Made by a program: the position numbers and the translations under genes. From assembly GCA_039621445.1 (NCBI GenBank), contig CP154957.1:39898654-39962653 (forward strand): a stretch of 64,000 nucleotides of DNA, given 5' to 3'. This stretch comes from Euglena gracilis (lineage: Eukaryota; Euglenida; Euglenophyceae; Euglenales). Position 1 is the stretch's first letter; every line of letters starts with the position of its first letter. Positions 50,601-62,600 of this stretch are shown here, piece by piece. The notes beneath the pieces are model-generated. The model made no database searches. It was not told the DNA's origin and saw only the letters and a program-made list of their open reading frames with translations.

Positions 50601-53600
50601 GTGGCAGGCACAACCCCACCCCCCAGGCCAGGGGCCAGGGGCACTCTGAGACCCACTCCCCCCCCCCCGGGTTGGACACACAACATTCAGCCTCCCGGCG
50701 ATGCCCTCCTGCCGCGGGAGCAGCGCTTCGCCCAGGCGGCAATGACCAGCATCGCAAAGGTCCACCTCCCTCATGGCCGGACCCAGCCAAGGTGTGTGGG
50801 ATGGCCCAGTTTTCCTGAGTTGTCCGGCGTCCTCCTCGCATCTCAAGTTGTCCAACAGTGCAGCAACGTGGCTGCCTGGTGCTATCAGGCTGATTTAATA
50901 CGTGAAACACATCCTGGAACATACAATCACTTTGCCACCACAGGGGGTGGGAGACTGTTTTTTTTTTCCAGAGTGATTGGTCGTTTCGCCCAAACCGGGT
51001 CATGCTGTTATATGTGGTGCTGTGTTTGCTGAACTCCCGCCAGAGGGGAAGGTTTGTCGCTGAAGTGCTCATCAGCATTTGCACGACCGCATTTCTGGAC
51101 GTGATGTGGAGAAAAGAACTGAATGTTGAAAATCTATTTCATCAATCTCAAAGCCACAGCATGGAACATCCATCGGGGCGTTCCACAACGCCCCTGGGAT
51201 GAAAAACCAGGAAGGAGCTTTTTTCCATACATCCAGCATTGTGCTTGACATGATATCTAGGATGGAATTTTGGGTTGATGGCGAAGGTGTCTTTCCATGG
51301 ATCCTCTTTTAGAACCTGTTTTTCCCGGGGTTGCTAAAGCTGCCGGGAGGCGACTTTGGCGAACCCATCTTGTCTCCCAGGGAGATTTCTGCGGAGGGGC
51401 AGCCCATCACCCACGCCACCACCCTCGACCGCAAGCGAAAGCGGACGCTCATTGATGACGGGAACGACGAAGCCTTCGAGAAGCGCAAGGCTCGGTGCAA
51501 GGCAGGCACGCCCTGTCTGCTTCCTTCAAAGTACACATTGCCCTGCTGAGCCAGCATCCTTCACTGTGCCTATGTTGATTCCAAGCGTCCCCCCCCCCCA
51601 AGAGATTTTCGGAATGGTGAGGTGAGGTTCCCTTACATTTGAATGTTCGTGCATGTGTGTAATGCAAGCAAACCGAGCACTGATACATCTGTTCGATTTG
51701 GAAACAGCTGTGCTCATTCAGGAATGGACAACGGGGAGGCAGAGATTGAGGAGGTGGAGTTTGATGGAGGGCTGCGTCTGCCGGGGGAGCTCTTTGACAA
51801 GATGTTCGACTACCAGCAAGTCTGCCTGAAATGGCTTTGGGAGCTTCACACCCAGAAGGTCGGCCGCCTGCTTTCGTTTTCAAACACATAATAGTCAGCA
51901 ATATAAACGGATGATGTGTTGAGGTCAGCAAAACAATTTATCAGCGAAACAATTTTGGTCATTCTGCAGCAAGGATGCCGATTGGGTTGATAGCCTGGTG
52001 CTGCTCCAAATCCAAAGTTGTCGTGCCTGTGCCTGTTTGTCTTGCCATCCCAAGTCTTCTTCCTGAGGCACAACCCCCCCCCTCCTCATGGTGGGGCTGT
52101 GGACCACCCATCCCCAGGACAAGTTTTTATTTCTTTGCCATTTCCATGCGGCTGATCTCTGTGTGTGTTTTCAGAGAACATCTTATTTCAAAAAGCTATT
52201 TATCCGAAATTGGGCACACATTATGCATAATATTTAATAAACATTCCCTGCTGCAAGGAAGGTATGGGAAGCCCTGAGGGGAGGTTGTACCCCCTCTTCT
52301 ATCGTAAAAGCAAATAAAGACTGACTTACAAGATAAAAAAATGATGACGAATCGTTTCCATAGAAATTCAGTTTTTCAACAGTTTCTCACAAGTATCTCC
52401 ATCGGCCAGCTCCAAACTGAACATATAGGGAATTATTCGGAATATGTACATATTATTATATCATATTATTATATTTCATCATTTCTGGGGTTTACAACGC
52501 CGACTTTTCATATTTTTGATTAGGGAGGCCTTCCGCCAAACTCTTCTCATTTTCGCACGCCACCCAAAAGTGTTTGCATTGTCCTGTAAATTTGTGCACC
52601 TCAATATGTTTGCAATTGACACCAAAGTCTGTCAGCCGTACAGACCAATCTCCTAATTTTTGCATAATTCTGCACAGTCCTGCTGGAGACCGATTTGGAT
52701 TAATTTGGTTGATTTTGTGGCCATTTTGACGTTTTAGGCTTTTCCTTCATGTTGGATGGTTTAGGCTATTCTGGGCCAGCTTTGGCCGTTTTGGTGGCAT
52801 TTCGGTCCAGCATTTGAGGCAAAAACTGCAGGGTTTCGATCTTGCATGAATGCCAACAACCGCAATCTTGTTCACTTTTACTCCACATTGCTTGGGATAA
52901 TCCCATATTCCGTATAATACCTGCATAATCCTGCATAATTTGGATTTTTTTTGCCCATTATCCCCCCCCCTCCATACAGACACAAACACAGACGCAGACA
53001 CAGACACACATTCAGAAAGACACAGGCACACACACACACGCACAGGTGGGTGGCATCATTGGGGATGAGATGGGGCTCGGCAAGACCATCCAGCTCATCG
53101 TGTACCTCGAGGCCTTGCGCTATTCCGGGCTGGTGACGGGGCCCATCCTCATCGTGTGCCCCGCCACCATCCTCAGTCAGTGGGTTCGGTGTGTCCCCAG
53201 AGCCTGCCTGCCTGGCGCTTTGGCCCTGTGCCCCATTTCTGTTGCAGAACTGATGGAATGCCGTATGTGAACCCCTTACCCTTTCAATGTTCGGCAGCAT
53301 CATTTTACTCTGTGTAGGCATTATGCCGAGTGCCTCTCCGATGGTTCCGTCTCTTCAGGGAATTCCAGGCTTGGGCGCCAGAGTTCCGGGTCAGCGTGTA
53401 CCACTCCACCGGCAGTGGCGCTCGCGACAAGAAGGCTGTGTTGGGGAGGGCCCAGCGGGACGCAGGTGCGGGAGGTCGATTTATGTCAACCAGTCTCGGC
53501 TGTGATGCATCTGCCACTGGGAGGACCAAAACTGTTTAGTTCATCACCTGTGTGATGCACTCTCCAGTATCGTTGACAGATTTGACAGGGAGGACAGTTT

Positions 53601-56600
53601 GTTCTTTGCCCACCTTGCCATTTCGCCTGAAATTTTGTGTTGCATTCTGCTGCACGCAGAATCGTTGTACCCCTCTATTCTGCCTTCTGCTTTCTGTGCC
53701 CAGGCAGTGTGGTCATCACGACATATTCTGCGGTCCGCATTGAGCACGAGGACCTCGTGGGTTTGGACTGGTATTATGTGGTGCTGGATGAGGGGCACCT
53801 CATCAAGAATCCGGACCATACCATTGCTTAATGTGTCCCACGGGGGTGGAACAGGACAAGGGATTGGGTCTTTTTGATTTTTTTTGAAAAATCTTATGAC
53901 CTCCCTCCACGTCGAGGCCCAACAACAACGGTATGAGCCGGACTCCGACGTGACATTGGCATGCAAATCATTATTGGTATCACCCCTCTTGCCCTTTTTT
54001 GCTGAATTCAGTGCTGTCAATTTCGACCCTCATCACACATGCAGCGCAACTTTGATTTGTGGGATCGTTTGACATGCTCAACCATCACCCTGGAGGGTGC
54101 CTGGGGCAGGCACTCCAGAGCAAGACCCCTCCCCACGGGTTGGTCAAATTCTGTCAGTTCAGTCTCTTCCTGGGGTCGGCACCAGTTTCCATCCTGAGTG
54201 ACAAAACAAAAAAAAAACGGCAGGGGCAATGCAGTGACAGCACTTTGATTTCAAAAGGATGCCAAGACATGGGAAAGCTGGCAATTGTCTCTTTTTCTTC
54301 ACGTGTGTGAGTTTTGTTGCATGGATTTCCATGTCCAAGCCGCCCCCCCCTCTCTGCTCAGCCCTGCTGTCCATCACCCCTCCCTCCCCTGGTCCCCAGA
54401 CCCCGCACCGCATCATCCTGTCCGGCAGCCCCATCCAGAACAACCTCACCGAGCTCTGGTCGCTGTTCGACTTCGTCTTCCCTGGCCCAGGCCTGGGCTT
54501 GCTGCCCGGGCTGGACCAATGCCCCCGGGCGATATCCGTGTGTCTGAGGTGGCCGGAAGGCAACGCCCACACCTGATTGCGACGGCTGGGAACACTGCCT
54601 ATCTTCCAGGTGTGCTGTCTGGCTTTTGTTGGCTGGCTGGCTTCCCTCTAACGCAAAAGGAAAGAGTTCGGTTCGTCCATTTCTTGGGCTGGTTGAGCTT
54701 CTAGTTGCCAGTCAGTCTTTGTTACCCCTCTCACTCAATGGCCACCCTCCCCATCGTTTTGATTTCCTGAGCAACCCCCTTCTCTGGCAGATTTCCCTTC
54801 ATACTAACGCAATTTGGTTTGCAACCTGCCGTTCTCGCACTCTCCAGGCTCAGTTTGCACTACCCATCGATGCCGGCGGATACACAAATGCCACACCACT
54901 TCAGGTGAGTTTTGTCAATTTGTGCCAAGTGTTAGCCCCACGAGGATTTCTCTCTGTCTTCTGTCGCATCAAATAACTTTTTTCTCGCTGTGTTGTAATT
55001 CCTTCCCGCTGCACCAGGTCAAGACGGCATACAAATGTGCTGTCACACTTTGCAGTCTTATCCAACCGTATCTTCTCCGCCGGTGTGCAAAGCTCTCAAT
55101 CAATGGGTTTTGCACATATGGGTCGGATGTGCTATGGAAAGGCTTGTGCTGCTGAGGGAAGGATTTTTTTTGTGGATTTCAGTGCACATTTTTGGCATTT
55201 TTTAGCATTCACTTCTATTCAGACTTCAATTTCAGTCCCGGGCCAATGGAATGCCCTCTCCTCCCTGCCCGACAACACGTCAGTCAAATGTTTGGTGCAA
55301 CGCCAACTGCACCCCCCCTCCCCAGCGTCAACCCCAATAAGTGGTTCAAAAAATCCAAAATGCCCTCCTTTGACCATTGAAAATGGGGGAAATGTTTCGA
55401 ACAATAAAACCATATTACGTACGAAAATTTATGGCCCAGTCCCATTTGCCATCAGCTGGTGTCCTTTCCACATCATTTTTAACCCCCCAAAGGGAAAAAA
55501 GCAAGCCTGTTCAGTTGGGGAGGAAGCCCATCCTCCATCTGGGTTTTTATCTCCATTGGGGCCTCAGGCTCTGCCCTGTCAAACCTTGCAGGCTGAAGAA
55601 GGACGTCAACGCCTGGCTGCCAGCAAAAACAGAGCAAGTCCTCTTCTGCAGACTGTCAGACGACCAGGTTCATCCCCCCTCCCCCCTACTCACCCCCAAC
55701 CGTTTGTGACATGTTTTTCTGGATGGGTCACCCACGTGGCTTGAATCTCCCCATTCTCCAAGTTTAGATCGCAATTTTTTTTGTTTTTGTTTTTTCTTCT
55801 TTTTCTCAAGACCATTTTGCATGCTTTTGTTCCAGCTGATCGATTATGCCAATTTCTTGAAGTCCGAGGAGGTACAGAAGGTGCTGTGCCCACAGCGAAC
55901 CCCTTTCGACGACCCGAAAACCTCCAATATCAACATCGCATTCCGGAGTATCATGGTGCGATTGTGTGCTGCCTCGTATGGAGTTCCGTGAATTCGGTGG
56001 CCAGGCTTCTTTTCAAAGAAGTTCACACCTCCCCCTCGGGGGGGGGGGGGTTCTAGGCAGGTAGGCGGGCAAGTCACTTTCGACTCCCCCCGACAAGGGG
56101 GTGGGGTTGGTTTTTGGGGTGGGTAGTGCTCCCCGGCGCCAAAGGCGCTGGGACCTAAAAATGACCATTTTCAAAGGAAGACTGGGTGGGTCGGCAGGCA
56201 CCGTAGTCCAACACCGACCCCCCCCCCCCGGGTGTGTGCCTCCTGTGGGCAGGCAACCCTAGCACAAGGCACCCCCCTTCTCCTCGTGGTTAGTATAAAA
56301 AGAATCCTGTCTGCGGCAATTGAATTTGAAGTGAAGTGAATGGCTGTAGACCCTCCCAGGGGGTCGGGTGGTATGAAGTTTTCGGAGCTGGACTAGACCG
56401 AAAGAATTTTCTCTGCAGTGGTGAAAGCGGTGAAAATATTGAAGTTGTCAATAAGTGTCCAAAAATAATCCGTTTTGCTGTTTTTTTTTGGCTTTTCACC
56501 TCAGAGTTTTGACCAAATTCGACGCAGCTGCATTGGGGGGGGTTTGCTGTTTGTTTGGGGTCCAGACGGGCCCAACCCCCCCCCCCCCCGGACCAGCCAG

Positions 56601-59600
56601 GGGTCCAGCCAGGAAGTTTTTTTTCCAGCCAGCACCTTTTTTTCAGCCAGCCAGTTGGACCCCTCCCCCTGGTGCTGAGGAATTCTCTGATCAGAACCAA
56701 CAGAAATTAAAAATAAGAAGAAGGTGAATATGGCCGTCGTCAGAATTGTTCTTGACTTCTGAGCAAGTGGCATACCTGACATTTCTAGGACCGTATCAAT
56801 GAACTTTGGTGCACATTCTAATTCTTGAACCTCTGAAACCAAACTGCACAAAGAAAGGCGAAAAGCCAGCTTGGTCTGGTAACTCAGCCGGGCACCCCAA
56901 ACAATGAAAGCCAAGGTCATATGATTGCATTTATTGTACTATTACTGTACTGTACTGTACTGTACTGTGCTGTTCTGTACTGTACTGTACTGTACTGTAC
57001 TGTGCTGTACTGTACTGTACTGTGCTGTACTGTACTGTACTGTACTGTACTGTACTGTACTGTACTGTACTGTGCTGTACTGTACTGTACTGTACTGTAC
57101 TGTACTGTACTGTACTGTACTGTACTGTACTGTGCTGTACTGTACTGTGCTGTGCTGTACTGTGCTGTGCTGTGCTGTATTGTACTGTATTGTGCTGTAT
57201 TGTATTGTATTGTATTGTATTGTATTGTGTTGTGTTGTGTTGTATTGTATTGTATTGTGTTGTATTGTGTTGTGTTGTGTTGTATTGTATTGTATTGTGT
57301 TGTGTTGTGTTGTATTGTATTGTGTTGTGTTGTATTGTATTGTGTTGTGTTGTATTGTATTGTATTGTGTTGTATTGTATTGTATTGTATTGTATTGTAT
57401 TGTATTGTATTGTATTGTATTGTATTGTATTGTATTGTATTGGCCGATGCAAGCGGTTGGCCGCCGCCTGCCCGGCAGATCCTCCGCAAGATCTGCAACC
57501 ACCCCAACCTCATCCAGTACACAGTGGACGACGATGCCACCAACACAGCCGAGCTGGTGGACAACATCGAGAGAAGGGGCCACCTCACCAGCAGCGGCAA
57601 GATGAAGGTTGACGCCCCCTCCCTGTGGTCACGGACACTGCACATTGCACACACTGCCTGCCGCACCTGTGTGTGTGTGTCTGAAAGATTGGGAAGGAAA
57701 CGAGGTTGACAGTCATCAAGGGAAGGGAGGCACCTCAGGGGAATTTTTACACTCTCGACCATTCTCAGTTACTTTCCCAGACATGCTCTGCGCTTTGGTG
57801 GTCAAATTAATTTTCGCAAGCAAAAAGCCTCACTGAAAAAACCAGAAGGGAATTTGCAACGGAGTAAGGGTGTGTGCCATCCAATTTGGCACTGTGTCAT
57901 TTGAAAGTATGAAGTGAGGAGAATGGAAATTGTCTTTGTTTGAAAGAAGAACCAGAGTATGCGGAGTATGGAACAAAACGAAGGGGAGGAATTGATACTC
58001 ACAATTTTGGGACATCAAATTTCATATTTTTGGAATCAGCATATTCCCAAAAGAATTAAAATCATGTTTTAGGTTTTTTGTTGAAGTGAATGGCTCAAAT
58101 CATCCGTCAATGTTGCAAACTGCAGAAAAAGCAACGGAGGTGAAATTTTTCTAAGTCCTTCAATGTATACCACACCAGCCTTCGGATTGAATCCACCGTT
58201 CAAGGTTCCACTGCAAGAGGAGACATAGTGAGGATGAAAATGAGTGGAATTATGATTAACCCTCGCGATTGGTTAAAATCCATATTTGTCCATATTTGCC
58301 CATATTTGCCAAAAATTTTGCTACCCTTTTTGACGTACTGTCTGCCAAACATACATCTCTCTAAGGTTTTGCGAACCCCCCCGGGGGGGGGCGGCTGCAG
58401 CCAGCCCCGATTTGGGCCCAGCCCAGCCGCAGCAGCACCCCCCCGGGGGGGGGTGCTGCTAGCCCAGCCATTTTGGGGGGTCCAGCCCAAAAATTTTCGG
58501 CGCAAAGCGCCGAAATTTTTTGAAAAATTGTGTTCAAAAGTGGCCCAAAATGGGGTTTGGGGGGCGTTTGGGGCATTTTGGGGGGGTTTCAGATGCATCA
58601 TTTTTTCAAAACTGTGTTCTGCAGGTCCTTTTTGGGCATTTTTTCCGAAAATTTTTTTCCCTCGATTCAGTCCAGCTCCCATCTGCTCGCCCCGGTTCGG
58701 GTCCAGCCGGGGTCCAGCCCCCCCCGGGGGGGGGGGGCGGGCTAGCCAGCCCAAATTTCTAGCCAGCCCAAATTTCTAGCCCTAGCCCAGCACCCCCCCC
58801 GGGGTCCTTAAAGAGATGTATGCTGCCAAATTGCTGTGACAAGAAGCAATCAAATGCTACACCATACGGGACCCTCCGGCAGATGGATGCTCAGATCGAT
58901 CAATTTTTCCGCAATTCTGTTCTGCAATTTTTCTGATGGCGTCCGATATCCCCGGAGGGATATGCGAGTTGCATAATTTGCATGATTTGCATAATTTTTT
59001 TTGCCAGGGGAAAATATTGATATCCGCAATTTCCCCCCATTTCCACAATTTTCCACAATTTCTGCAAATTTTCCGCAATTTTTTCTCTTTCCGCAATTTT
59101 TCCGCATATGAACCTGAGATGGAAGGCAAAATGAGTTCCGGCCATTCCTTGAACGTTTTATAAGGGAGTCCAGGTGCTTTTTTGTTATTTTGTTGCAGAT
59201 TTGCCAAAATTTGACAAATTTCACAAATTTTGACAAAATCATGCTTTTGGACCTTTTGTTCTTAAGAAAAATGTGAACAATGGCTCAAAACTTACAGCTA
59301 TATTGCAAAATGACCAAATTTGCAAATTTTTTTAAAGTCCCTCCAGCAGAAAATTCCCGCAATTCCCATTTCCGCAATTTTTCTACAATTTCCACAATTT
59401 TTCCGCAATTTTTCCTCAATTTTTTTGAGGGCCCCCGATATTAACCCCCCCCGTTTTTTTGCAGAAGGAAAATTTTGCGAAAAGTTGCATTTTCCTTTTA
59501 CATTTTTCTGCATACTTTGCCTTTCTGAAGTTTTTTTTTCCAGGAGATTGCTCAGGCAGATTGGTAGATTGCTGGATTATGTTTGGACCAATTTAGTTTC

Positions 59601-62600
59601 ATTATGAAATTCAGGTGCTTGCATTTTGGGCAACTCAACCAATGTCATTTTTGCAAATTTGCACCACGTTTCTTTTAACTGTGTTTTTTTTGGTTTTTTT
59701 TAACTTTTTTCACTCATTTGAAAAAAAAAATTTGCAAGGCACTTTTTTTGCTCATGCCTTCATACGCGGTGGTTGAGAAAACCACGAGTCATTGGCAAAA
59801 ACATGCAATGAAGCATGTTACAATGTTGCAAAGTGAAGAAGGTTTCCAAAGGAGGTGAAAATTTTGATAAATTCTCTGTTAAAGAAAAGTACACAACCCC
59901 GGGGAGCTCCTTCCGTACACCTTGCGTTTTTGGATTTTTTTTTGCTTTTTTTTACATTGAAATGTAAGGGACCTTGTTGCATATTACCCCCAGGGCGGTT
60001 TTCAGGGATGGGAAAGTTTTTTATTTTTTAAGGACCCCCTTTTTGGGCCACAGGGTCGACCAACGGCCTGTCAGGGTCTCGCCAAAAAGTTAAACATCGA
60101 ATTTTCTATTTTTTTTTCATTGGCTAGAAGGAGGAATGTCGATTTCATTCGAGTCCATTTCTTTTGGTGGATTTTTTGTTGAATGTGCTGGGACTGCAGA
60201 GTTTTTATTTGCAGGCGCGCGGCAAACTCCTTTCACGCAGATTTGCTCATGCACAGAGCACCACCGCAACCGCAAAACTGAAGACAGATGCATTTCAAAA
60301 AACCGCAAAAAAGCTGTGCATAGGGCAAGTGTGGTTGGTCAAGGGACCACCTCTGAAAACGACCCATAACCCTGTGTTTCAGCTTTCTCCCTTTCCTGGC
60401 AGGTCTTGGAAAAGCTGCTCCAGCAGTGGAAGCAGCAGGAGCGGAAGGTGTTGGTGTTTTCTCAGACACGGGTGATGTTGGACATCATCGAGCGCTTTGT
60501 GGCCTTGCAGGCATGCCCTTCCCCAGAGAAGTCTTTTTTTGAGGTGGTAGGGGGGGATCCGGACCCCCCCCCCCCTGGATGTTGTTTGGGAGGGGGTGTC
60601 CGGACCTCCCACCCCCATGGCGACTGTGTGGGAATGTCTGTATGAGGAAGGCATTGACTGGGCCCGGCCGTTCGCTCTGGCCAACGGGGCCAATGTTCCC
60701 AGCTCTCAGTAAGCCAGAGAACTCACACAACTGGGGCGGGCCTCCCGCTTCCAAAAGTTTCCAAAAATAGCGAAAATTTTTCTCCGGCACTGTGCGCCAG
60801 AAAATGAGTGGATCCTTTTTTCCTCACTTTTGAGCACATTGCCCATTTTTTGATACGTTGGTGTTTTCCACATAAAATGTGTGCAAAAATTTCAAAAAAT
60901 GAGCATTTTTGGATGTATTTTCGAAGAAAAAACCAGGATTTTTGAATTTTAGCCCGATTTCCGGCCCTTTGCCCGTCTACAAAATCGAAAATTTGAGGTG
61001 GGAGGGGGGGTCCGACCCCCCCCCCCCCCCGTGTCGGGAGGGGGCAGGGCAGAACGGGAATCGACCAAACAGCCAGGGTGGTGGGTGGGGGGGTTGACCA
61101 CCTCCCCACCCCCTGCATGGTGGGTGGGGGGTCGACCCCCCCCACCAGGCCTTTCTGTTCTGCCCTGGGAGGGAGTTCCGACCCCCCCCCCTCAAGGCTT
61201 CCAATCAATCTCTGTTCTTCCCTGCTCATTGTCTGCAAAAAATGTATGGTCTTTTACCCCCATGAGTTGCGGCTTAATCACTCACTCGTCAGTCGTGCGT
61301 TCACATTCAAAAGTGTGTTCACACCGCGCGCACAGAGAATTGGATTCAAACAACTATCGAAATAGCAAATGTCACAGGTTCCAAAAACACATGCCAAGAG
61401 TTCAGCCAAAGCGCCGAAGGAATTCACATAATTTTCCAAACTTCATGGTGCCATTACCAAGTTTGTGTGTCACGTGAATCAGAGCAATCTCCCCCCCCCC
61501 TGCCCCAGGGCTACACGTACCTGCGGATGGACGGCAACACCCCCATCAGCAGCCGCATCCACCTCGTAGACCAGTTCAACAGCGACCCCTCCATCTTCGT
61601 TGCCCTCCTGACCGCCAAGGTCGGGGGCAGGCCGCCGCTCCCTCCCATAACCCCCCCCCCCCGTAGCCCACACCCTGGAGGTCGGTAACGGCGGCCTGGC
61701 AGTGGGCGTGGGCATCAACCTGATCGGGGCGTCGCGTGTGGTGATCTACGACCCAGATTGGGTGTGCGGCGTGGGCCACACGGTTGTGTGCAGCGCGTGA
61801 CGGGCGCTGGATTTGGCCGTCGCTGGGGCTGTGCATACATTCCTGTTTTTTTTAAGTAACAACCCTCAGCCTCCCTACCGGTACGGATCGATTTTTATTT
61901 GGGCAGAATCCAACGACAGACCTGCAAGCCCGGGAACGTGCGTGGCGAATTGGGCAGAAGCAGGACGTTGCTGTGTACCGCCTGATGTGCAGCGGCACCA
62001 TCGAGGAGAAGATCTACCACCGGTTTGCGTGCTTTAATCCATCTGTGCATGCCTATGGGGGGGGTGTCTTTTTGGAAGTTGTGTGGCTGTGATTTTTTTT
62101 TTGAGGTGAAAGGACCCTAACCTGTTTCCCCCGCCTAGCTGAGCTATGAACTCCCACTGAAATTGATACAGTCCAGCAAGATAGGTCCAGCCAAACTTCA
62201 GGTGCAGAGTACCTGAACTTTTTTGTGGGAAAAATGTCGAAATGATGAAAAATATTTGGTCTGTTTTTTTTTGCAGGGGGTTCTATGTCAAAATTTCTGC
62301 TCGTCCACCTGCATTTTGATGTTTTTGATGGCCTTATGGTGGGATTTGCTTCCATGCCGGCTGTTCTGGATGCGAGTGGATCGGCAGATGTGCAGGCGGC
62401 GAGGCATGGTAACCATTTTCCTCATCTTTTCTTCCCTCTCGTTGTTTATGGTTTCTTTGGCCACTCCTCAGAAGGGAAATGCGCTTCCTTTCCTGAACAG
62501 GCAGATTTTCAAGCAGTTCCTGACAGAGAAGGTCCTGAACAACCCGGACCAAAAACGCTTCTTTAAGCAGAAGGATCTGCGAGAGCTTTTCACCTTGGGT

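Noticed and set aside
54050-54075. Exon-like RNFDLWDRL after CACATGCAG
   Set aside because: Exons 10 and 11 join in phase without it (CKSLL then TPHRIILSG), which matches the family.
56921-57762. Long open frames on both strands (Tyr/Cys/Leu/Val or Asn/Thr/Gln repeats)
   Set aside because: Artefact of a stop-free pentanucleotide microsatellite. Only 57479-57607 is real coding sequence.
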